Source of the DNA: JBDHUX01 sp039809405 | GTDB taxonomy: Bacteria > Patescibacteriota > Gracilibacteria > Absconditabacterales > Absconditicoccaceae | DNA length: 6,212 nucleotides | Assembly (NCBI GenBank): GCA_039809405.1 | Contig: JBDHUX010000055.1 | Coordinates: forward strand, 1 to 6,212 | Direction of reading: 5' to 3' | Shown here: one piece after another, positions 1-6,212 of the stretch | Layout: each line of letters starts with the position of its first letter | Position numbering within the stretch: position 1 is the first letter of the stretch | Program-made: the position numbers and the translations under genes | Notes under the pieces: model-generated | The model's input: only the letters and a program-made list of their open reading frames with translations | The model's database searches: none | Told to the model about the DNA's origin: nothing

Positions 1-579
1 TGGCACAGTATAACTATATCACTCATAGCATCATACTCACATAAAGCAAGAGCGACTATCAGTGGAGTGATTTCTATTATCTCACATTACAAAATATCAA
101 CCACTGATTACAAATGTATCCAATCCACGATCTGCGGATGTGGTTTCTCATTTTTTTAGATATGGTTCATCAAGCAAATAGCAACCTGTACCCGATGGGC
201 ATATATCGACCTTATTATCTTGAATCTTGACTGTGTCTCATGGTAGTCATACTATCCTTTTTACTAAGTGTTTTCATTCTTCAGTCTGTTGTGGAGGTAT
301 AAAAACAATTATATCACCTCTATCAAGGACTGGGAGTATGCTTCATACTTTATTTTTTCATCATATCTTATCATTTAGACTGGAGAGTTTATCTACTATA
401 AGAAAATCTCAGTCATGTATTGTAGGTTCCATAGACTGTCATACCACAGTAAACGGGCTAAAGATAAATAATCTTATAAAAAAAACTATACCGAGCGCCA
501 TTATAAAAAAAGATACTAGGTCTATCACTTCAATAAATATCTTCGCAAGTATATTGGTCTTGTTATTGGTTTTATTCAT
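1..579 (-). CDS. lepB: Signal peptidase I, C-terminus off the window (code 25)
   Basis: Type I signal peptidase: a membrane-anchored serine protease that cleaves signal peptides from exported proteins on the outer face of the cytoplasmic membrane. With UGA read as Gly the frame is open to the window edge, giving 193 residues; the 3' end is missing. Residues 14-40 are one hydrophobic segment, the membrane anchor. VVGQSMEPT at 45-53 carries the catalytic Ser49. KHLVKRIVGLPGD at 103-115 carries the general-base Lys107. RGDIIVF lies at 87-93, and MGDNRNHSTDSR at 165-176 is the classical family box. UGA encodes the Gly before QSMEP and the Gly of MGDNR, so the recoding sits on conserved glycines. 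I chose the ATG at 577-579. The frame is open upstream to a TAG at 616-618, so a GTG at 613-615 could add 12 residues. No Shine-Dalgarno sequence is visible. The missing part should hold only the short C-terminal end of the catalytic domain. Assignment is very secure. Confidence 0.96.
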
Positions 580-631
580 TTCAAATTTGATTTTAATGTT
601 ATCTCTTGATGTCACCTATAAATAATATATT

Positions 632-661
632 AGTATATATTGTATAATTTAAATTGTGCAA
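632..661 (-). promoter_or_regulatory. Candidate sigma70-type promoter for lepB
   Basis: Reading leftward, TTGCAC (656-661) is followed after 18 bases by TATACT (632-637). Both are close to the -35 and -10 consensus, with acceptable spacing. Transcription would start near 625, about 45 bases before the lepB ATG. The surrounding DNA is so AT-rich that -10-like sequences are common, so this is a moderate call resting mainly on the -35 match. Confidence 0.4.
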
Positions 662-686
662 ACACCATACCAACTAGCTATGTGTC

Positions 687-717
687 AAATATAAATTATT
701 TTTAAATATAAATTATT
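687..717. repeat. 14-bp direct repeat, two copies three bases apart
   Basis: AAATATAAATTATT occurs at 687-700 and again, identically, at 704-717, separated by TTT. The 17-base period is not a multiple of the helical turn. The repeat lies between the candidate lepB promoter and the fmt terminator-like hairpin. It could be a tandem protein-binding site, or simply slippage in AT-rich DNA. Confidence 0.6.
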
Positions 718-722
718 ACACT

Positions 723-758
723 AAAAAATACAATCTAATAAATTATAAATAATAGATT
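723..758 (-). terminator. Weak intrinsic-terminator-like hairpin after fmt
   Basis: On the leftward transcript the arms AATCTA and TAGATT (plus-strand 753-758 and 732-737) can pair across a 15-base loop. After the hairpin comes a run of six T (plus-strand A run at 723-728). It lies about 50 bases past the fmt stop. The stem has a single G-C pair and would be unstable, so this is a low-confidence call. Confidence 0.25.
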
Positions 759-809
759 TTGTAAACATAATTTTGTATATCAAGTTTTAAATTGTATGTG
801 ATAGATAAC

Positions 810-2012
810 CTAACTTTGTAGACTGTGTAGCCAATCGATGTATGTTATTGATTTCCTACCTTCCGGTTTGATAATTAATTCTTTTATAGCTGGGTGTATG
901 TGATGTGCGTCAATAGTATTATCTGTAAAAATTGGTAATGATATATTATGCTCAAATAACAATTTATCTAATTTTAATTTTTCAACTATATATCTTTTGT
1001 CTTGATATATGAACCATATCTTTGGCCATAAATAATATGCTCTGTATCTCTTATAAACGGTTTGGATGTCTGTATGAAATATATCAAACTTGCCATCTTG
1101 TTTTTCTATCTTATTTGTTGTAGTTGCAATACTTTCGTTTTGTGATACAGGAGATACATCCCCTTTGCCATAAGATATAAGCGTATTTTTGAGAAATTTT
1201 GGTCAATGTTTTTCAAATTGGTGTATTGTATCCTCTACTGTATCATTGAAATCTATAGGTATGATATACTGAGATATGATATCTCAACTATCAAGTCAAG
1301 CGTCCATGAGCATTATAGTTATGCCAGTTCTATCTTCTTCGGTTAAAAATACAGACTGTATGGGAGATGCTCAACGGTATTTTGGTAATAGTGATCAATG
1401 CACATTGATAGGTCATATTTTTGCTATATTCAATATGGACTCTGGGATAATTTTTCCGTAAGATATGACTACAAGATAGTCTGGTTTTTTTTCTTCTAGC
1501 CAACTGATAAATTGCTTTCAACTTTTTGACTTACTGGGGTTTATCCCACTTGGTGTATTTACTTCAATATCAGGATAGTTTTCATTTGTCCGTTTTTTTA
1601 CTATATTTGGTTGCATATGCAATCATCTTCAACTTGGTTGGTCGGGTTGAGTAACTAATCAGATTATATCAAATCTATCATCTTTCATAAGTATCTTCAA
1701 GAAAGGTATACCTATCTTTGCTGAGGAAAAAAAAACTACTTTGTAATGGGTTGGATGATATTTTTTGATATATGATGGTACACAGCCAAAAACTCTATCA
1801 AAAATAGGAATTATTGACCTCGCCCATCAGTATCTTTTTATATGATTTATCGCATACTGACTGCAATGTGGTTCATGAGCACATATTTTTCATTTGAGCC
1901 AAAAAGATAGTATTCACTTATCTGGAGATAAAGTTTTTTGGTATATTTTTATAAAAAAAATAAGAAGATAATCTATAATTTTATTTATGAATTTTAATAC
2001 CTTATGATACAT
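810..2012 (-). CDS. fmt: YidD-like domain fused to methionyl-tRNA formyltransferase (code 25)
   Basis: One 400-residue frame with two domains. Residues 1-88 resemble YidD: a hydrophobic N-terminus (11-24), IYQKTLSP (23-30), the Cys pair C44-x5-C50 followed by SQYA (51-54), then DRVFGCVP (72-79) with C77. YidD helps membrane protein insertion alongside YidC. Residues 90-400 are FMT, which formylates Met on initiator tRNA using 10-formyl-tetrahydrofolate: TQPDQPSGRG (121-130), INVHGSLLPKYRGASPIQ (202-219) and MDAGLDSGD (236-244). By motif alignment with the E. coli enzyme the catalytic residues are N203, H205 and D241. The C-terminal tRNA-binding domain is present and ends in IKPEGRKSITYIDW (381-394). 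About 13 of 22 glycines are UGA, including those in VHGS, SGRG and GLDSGD. The start is the ATG at 2010-2012, with an upstream in-frame TAA at 2055-2057. FMT has no ATG of its own near its first strand. The FMT call is near certain and the YidD call strong. Confidence 0.94.
1749..2012 (-). other. YidD-like domain (residues 1-88 of the fusion)
   Basis: The family pattern is an N-terminal amphipathic or hydrophobic stretch, YQ...SP, C-x5-C-S-x-YA, a hydrophobic helix, then R-x3-C-x-P and a final Tyr/Pro motif. All are present here: YQKTLSP, CAHEPHCSQYA, RVFGCVP and KYHP. The spacing between the first two cysteines equals that of typical YidD (CRFYPTC). The segment between SP and the first Cys is longer than usual (DKGILSFWLKGKI). 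Free-standing YidD is roughly 70-90 residues, so the domain is complete. Confidence 0.85.
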
Positions 2013-2053
2013 ATTTTTTATACTTTGTAAATATGGTATAAATATAGTCTGAT

Positions 2054-2062
2054 ATTATAGCA
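2054..2062 (-). promoter_or_regulatory. Extended -10 promoter for the yidD-fmt fusion
   Basis: Leftward the sequence reads TGCTATAAT, a perfect TATAAT with the TG of an extended -10. No good -35 lies 17 bases upstream, which is usual for extended -10 promoters. The start site would be near 2047, about 35 bases before the ATG. Confidence 0.5.
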
Positions 2063-2102
2063 AATTAATATGTAGAGAATAGGACGATGACATTGTAAAT
2101 AT

Positions 2103-2131
2103 TTGACCAAGAATCACAAGTTAAATATAAT
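2103..2131 (+). promoter_or_regulatory. Sigma70-type promoter for the large surface-protein gene
   Basis: TTGACC at 2103-2108 and TATAAT at 2126-2131 are separated by exactly 17 bases, a near-consensus housekeeping promoter. Transcription would start near 2138, leaving a leader of about 35 bases before the ATG at 2173. The leader is AT-rich and has no visible Shine-Dalgarno sequence. Confidence 0.65.
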
Positions 2132-2172
2132 ATAAAAATTAATTTAATTATTTAGAATAATAATATTATATT

Positions 2173-2265
2173 ATGAAAAAAAGACTAGTAAGGGCGATTT
2201 TATCGATGGTTATAATACTGAGCATGTTTGAAAATGTGATAAGTATACCTCGTAATATCTATGCT
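2173..2265 (+). other. Signal peptide of the surface protein
   Basis: Residues 1-31: a basic start (MKKRLVR), a hydrophobic core (AILSMVIILSMF), and a polar end finishing in Ile-Tyr-Ala before Glu-Ser-Asp. The Ala at -1 fits signal peptidase I cleavage, the activity encoded at the left edge of the window, although Ile at -3 is less usual. No lipobox cysteine is seen. Confidence 0.8.
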
Positions 2266-5200
2266 GAATCTGATAGTTACTGAAACAGCATAACCAAAAC
2301 AATACAAAGTGAAACCTCTAGTGGAGTCACTTTCCAGATAGATTGGCTATTTAGCTGATGAATAAATACTTGAGCGACTATAGTTGATAATTTTGATAAT
2401 AATCTATCTTTCATATCAAAAAGTGATGGCCTGCTTTCTTCTATGGCTAATTTTACTACATGAGGTAATGCACTAACTTGGACATTTACTCAATCTACCT
2501 GAAATACTATAAGCTGATCTATACTAGCAAACTTTTCAAAAGATGATTTTGATGATTATACAAATAGTGCAAACTTATCTGGTGGGATATATAGTTGTAT
2601 AGACAACCCTCAACACGATTTTGTGACAGCTGAGTATACTATAGAAGCACCTATAGTATCACCACCAGCAACAGATCTTATGATACAAAAAAGAGCCTGA
2701 AACTGTGTACCTCCAGGACCACCGCCAGTAAATTGAATAATAACTGGCTACAGAGGCGATATGATATGATGGACTTGTTCTAATGCAAAAGTAAATTATA
2801 ATATATGAGATTATGTATACTATACACTATATGTACACAACTCTTGAACTATGTTAAATAGCATATGAATAGCAGATCAATTTGATAAAGGAGTACTGCA
2901 ATTTAATAGTGTTATATATAGTGGGATAGCTTGATCCCAGTCGTACTCAGATGAGAAAAATATAATTTGATGGACAAATGGTTTCAGTTTATCTTCATGA
3001 ATAGGTACATATATTGTATTGAGATTTAAAGTACTGACTGATGAGATAAATTGATGATCTACACAAAATGAAGTAAAAACACGAGCAATGAATTGATCCG
3101 AAAATTATAATCGACTTATATCAAATTATAATAGTATAGTATTCAATAGTGATATCAATGTATTAAATAATGTAGATACAGAAAATATCTCTATAACATC
3201 ATACGACCTAAGTATAAATAAATCACTCTTATCTGGTATAGAAGGATGATGAAATACAGTCACATATAGATTGTCATTTATAAATAATGGGCGTGCAAGG
3301 GATGATATAAAAGTAACAGATAATTTTACTTACTCGGGTGCCACTTTCATAAATCGATCATCGCCACTTACTATAGATAGCCCTACCTCACTTATCAGTG
3401 GAGACACAATGGGTAGTATATCGTGGGGTGGTATACATATGTCTACTTGACAAAGTAGTTATATAGATATGACCGTCAGATTACCTTCATATATATATTA
3501 TTGTACAGTTCCACCAACCTATGAAAACCATGCATCTATATGAATAAATGCAGGGATGATCGCATCTGGTATGGATTTAAATGATTATAACATAACAAAT
3601 AATAATGCATCAATAACAATCAATCAAAGTGGTGCAACTATGATAAGTTGAGTATGTGGAACTCCAAATGTTCCATATGATCTTATATTGCAATCAAAAT
3701 TGGCAGATAAGGGCACCGTCACAGTTTGAGACAAAGTTGTATATACTCTCAACCTGTACAATAGCTGAATTAAAGATAAGCGAGTCTACCTTCAAGATGA
3801 TTACACACAAGGTATGGTATTTGATAAAATATTGTTAGATAGTAGCAGGTTTATAAAGTGGCAAGATAGTGTACAGATAACAAATCATGTCGAACTCATG
3901 GTAGAGAGTCCAAATTACCATCTAGATTATATGCAAAAAGTCTGAGATCTGGACGGGGGGGCATTATTAAGTAATCCTTGAACCTGGATATTTTTAAATA
4001 GTGGCGCCTGAGATGATATATTCAACCTATTGTCAGGGGATTCTACATGATTATCACTATGTCATACATTATACGACTCAGGTAGTATGTATAACACCAA
4101 TTATAACGATATAATGGATATATACAATGATCTTGATGAGATATATGATAATAGTATACTTTCGTGAAATAGTGTATCAGAATCAATAGCATTGGCAATA
4201 GCCAGTACATATAGCGCTTTGTATGCATACAAACAAAATGCATTGGATACAAATACACGAAATAGTGCCACAATTTATAATCAAGCATATATGTGTTATT
4301 ATTATGCACACCGTGCGGTTGCCACTGCAGCATGATATAACAGTATGGACGCACAGATGTATGCACTAAAGAAAGCACCAATAAGCGCCGGAAGTCTATC
4401 AAATATATATAACTTAGTAGATTATAACTCTGATTACTATGAATGATGAAAAAATAAGATAAGCTGACTGATGGATATATTGGAGCATATATGATATCCA
4501 GATATAAACATAGATCTATCAAATTACAGCAGTGCTTATCAAACTTATCAAGATATATACAATATGTTCTCGTATGATGATATATATATAGACTTAGCAC
4601 AATGAAATACAAATGTGTTATGACCTATAAATATCGCAAGTTGAGAGTCATATACGTCTGGTAGTACATATAATTTTGGTACAAGTAGTTATATAAATTT
4701 CTGACAATTCATAAATAGCGTGTCTTGTAATAGTGTATGAATGTCAAATAATAATATATTAGCAAGTATAAATTGTGACAATAATTGACATTATACTACT
4801 CCTATATATAAACCTACTACGTATGATGATACATTTAGTAATATATTATATTTCCAGAAGTGATGAATAGGTAATATGCCTAGTAAATTCTTTTATCTGC
4901 CAGCAAACCAAGTTACACAGTTCAAATATAGTATGATAGTAGGCAATTGATTTACGAGTGGTCAAAATATAAATAATATTGCAACTATTGCATCGTGTCA
5001 AGACACCGACTGTACAGCGTGAGTTTATAATCGAGCTTGAGAGAGTGTACCTTGAGCCAACAATAGTGCTTCTGCAAATATAACTTATCATGATAGCTAT
5101 ATAAATTATGATCTATCTTGATATAACCAGGTATTATTTATCAATACAACACCGCCTCAACTATGATCGGAAGTTACATATAGATTGAATTATTGTAATA

Positions 5201-6212
5201 ATTGACCCGATACAGCTAGCTGAGTGACTATAATATATAACTACGATAGTAGACTAGGTTTTATATCTGCATCATGATGATCTATATGATCTACTATAGA
5301 TCACCCACTACAGCATTTTTTAGATTGGACATCAAATACAACTCTTGTGAGTTGATGATGTGATACAATAGATTTAAAGTTTGTGATAAATAGTATTTCA
5401 AATCCATCTAACAGTGTAAAAAGTATATTGCACGTATGAATAGACGATTGAAGCGGTGGGTATGAATTAATTTGAGATTCCAATTTTACCAATAATCATG
5501 TAATAGTATGATTTGACATAACAGATAATATAGTAAGTTCTAGTGCATCCAAAATAGTACAAGAACATAAATTTCCGTTCACGCCTTGAAGTAGTATCAC
5601 TTTTGATATCAACTTTACTTGACACTGAGATAATACAACTATAATAGACACATTTGATGATGATGTACTTCTATTTTCTTGAGCCACAAATTGATGAGTA
5701 TTGAGCGGGACCAATCAAGTTATCTGGACTAATATAGACAATAATATCATTGATAAAGTTAGTGTTACATTTACTGTAAAAATTCTAGCATCACCATGAA
5801 TATATACAAATCAAGCAAATATAGATAGCTCATGACAATCAATATGTTCAGATAACATAACAAATGTACATAGTAGTATAACTGGGAGTGGGATAGAATC
5901 CATAACCGGAGACTGTGGTACAGTAAATTGATCTATCATATATGATTTCAACAATAGTGGTGATAGTCTGACTTGATGATCTGCTAACTTGTGTAACACT
6001 GGAACTATGAGTTGATTTGTTTACAATAGCGGTACTCATAATTGGGATTGGAGTTGTGAATGATTATATAGTGGTAATAATGTAAGTTGTAATGCTAGTG
6101 AAACTTATTGTGGGGATGGTAGTACTAGTAATGGTGAACAATGTGATGATGGAAATGGAGTAGATACTGATGCTTGTAGCAATAGTTGTACTCTAAACAC
6201 TCCTAGTTGTAG
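2173..6212 (+). CDS. Large secreted/surface protein with DUF11-like repeats and a DUF4215-type end, 3' partial (code 25)
   Basis: With UGA as Gly the frame runs unbroken from the ATG at 2173 past the right edge, at least 1346 residues with about 74 UGA codons among about 128 glycines. Residues 1-31 form a signal peptide: KKR, a hydrophobic core at 8-19, and a likely cut after IYA31. DUF11-like beta-sandwich units follow at about 40-137, 167-306, 344-480, 502-596, 978-1095 and 1127-1221. Typical marks are a GDYVYYTLYVHNSG-type motif (212-225; also GDKVVYTLNLYNSG at 519-532 and TVTYRLSFINNG at 362-373) and an early DL-x-I-x-K strand. Residues 600-800 form a Tyr-rich, probably helical insert. 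A Cys-containing module lies at 1246-1310, and a DUF4215-like repeat begins at 1313. Such modules are typical of extracellular stalk or adhesin proteins. The function is unknown; attachment to a host or partner cell is plausible for CPR bacteria but inferred. The anchor would lie off the window. Confidence 0.93.
3970..4575 (+). other. Tyr-rich, probably helical insert within the surface protein
   Basis: Residues about 600-800 lack the beta-strand and Gly/Ser pattern of the flanking DUF11-like units. They contain stretches such as SESIALAIASTYSALYAYK (669-687), YMCYYYAHRAVATAAGY (706-722) and MDAQMYALKKA (725-735) that look alpha-helical, with many Tyr and Asp. Beta-type sequence resumes after about 805. 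I do not recognise a family. The long minus-strand standard-code frame opposite this region (4043-4612) is a by-product of its Asp/Tyr/Ile-rich codons. Confidence 0.55.
5908..6102 (+). other. Cys-containing module of the surface protein
   Basis: Residues about 1246-1310 have the order CG-x-VNG, then LCNTGT, then W-x-W-x-CEG and finally VSCNAS. This resembles a short module I recall from many bacterial surface proteins (CG..NG, LCs.GT, W.C.G, CsA), often next to Cys-rich repeats. The even number of cysteines fits disulfide pairing outside the cell. The role is structural by inference. Confidence 0.5.
6109..6212 (+). other. DUF4215 / Myxococcus Cys-rich repeat, truncated by the window edge
   Basis: From residue 1313 the protein reads CGDG, six residues, EQCDDGN, then D-x-D-A-C-x3-C. 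This is the signature of DUF4215 (also described as the Myxococcus cysteine-rich repeat), found in extracellular proteins and usually tandemly repeated. Only one copy fits before the edge; more may follow. All five glycines here are GGN, none UGA. Confidence 0.85.

Larger units (their letters stand above)
580..809. other. AT-rich intergenic region between fmt and lepB
   Basis: This stretch lies between the fmt stop and the lepB start, both on the minus strand. It is almost all A and T, and I found no credible coding frame or tRNA-like cloverleaf. It holds three weak elements listed separately: a candidate lepB promoter, a 14-bp tandem direct repeat, and a hairpin followed by a T run downstream of fmt. 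Its length suggests that lepB is transcribed, at least partly, on its own. Confidence 0.7.
2013..2172. promoter_or_regulatory. Divergent promoter region between fmt and the surface-protein gene
   Basis: This 160-bp gap separates two divergently transcribed genes and holds one promoter in each direction. The predicted start sites (about 2047 leftward, about 2138 rightward) are some 90 bases apart, so the core elements do not overlap. I saw no clear operator palindrome and no strong ribosome binding site before either ATG. Confidence 0.6.

Noticed and set aside
227..625. 132-residue plus-strand standard-code frame
   Set aside because: It lies opposite lepB. The minus strand carries all the signal peptidase motifs under code 25, so this frame is an antisense shadow.
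580..809. Possible small RNA or tRNA gene in the lepB-fmt gap
   Set aside because: No GC-rich stems, no T-arm or anticodon-like pattern and no CCA end on either strand.
4043..4612. 189-residue minus-strand frame rich in Tyr, Ile and His
   Set aside because: It lies opposite the surface-protein gene. Its odd composition is the complement of the GAT, ATA and TAT codons there, with no family motif and no start context.
5278..5303. Nine-base inverted repeat (TGATCTATA ... TATAGATCA) with an eight-base loop
   Set aside because: It sits inside the coding frame, is AT-rich, has no T run, and repeats of this size are expected by chance in such DNA.
2173..6212. Reading the large gene as a pseudogene riddled with stops
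   Set aside because: Only UGA interrupts the frame. There is no UAA or UAG in 1346 codons, and the neighbouring genes show UGA on invariant glycines.
1..6212. CRISPR array, insertion sequence or prophage
   Set aside because: No regularly spaced repeats, no transposase-like frame, no terminal inverted repeats and no phage-type genes were seen.

Overview
The window comes from a low-GC bacterium that reads UGA as glycine (translation table 25). That points to the Candidate Phyla Radiation, specifically the Gracilibacteria (BD1-5) or Absconditabacteria (SR1) type. With standard stops no frame gives a plausible gene. With UGA as Gly, three long frames open, and UGA falls on invariant glycines of known families: the MGDNR box of signal peptidase I, and the VHGSLLP, PSGRG and GLDSGD motifs of methionyl-tRNA formyltransferase. 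I cannot separate the two phyla from this window alone.

Layout. Positions 1-579 (minus strand) hold the first 193 residues of signal peptidase I (lepB); its C-terminus lies off the left edge. Positions 580-809 are a very AT-rich intergenic stretch with a candidate lepB promoter, a 14-bp direct repeat and a weak terminator-like hairpin. Positions 810-2012 (minus strand) hold one 400-residue ORF. Its first ~88 residues resemble YidD, the membrane protein insertion efficiency factor, and the rest is a full-length methionyl-tRNA formyltransferase (FMT). Positions 2013-2172 are a divergent promoter region with a good sigma70-type promoter for the rightward gene and an extended -10 for the leftward gene. 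From 2173 to the right edge (plus strand) runs an open frame of at least 1346 residues. It encodes a secreted or cell-surface protein with a signal peptide, about six DUF11-like beta-sandwich repeats, a Tyr-rich helical insert, a Cys module and the start of a DUF4215-type Cys-rich repeat.

How the genes fit together. The two leftward genes share a theme of making and exporting membrane and secreted proteins: initiator-tRNA formylation joined to a membrane-insertion factor, next to the peptidase that removes signal peptides. The rightward gene encodes the kind of exported protein that such machinery would process. This link is inferred from gene content and position, not shown. The most unusual item is the YidD-FMT fusion, whose junction contains a nine-base T run on the coding strand.
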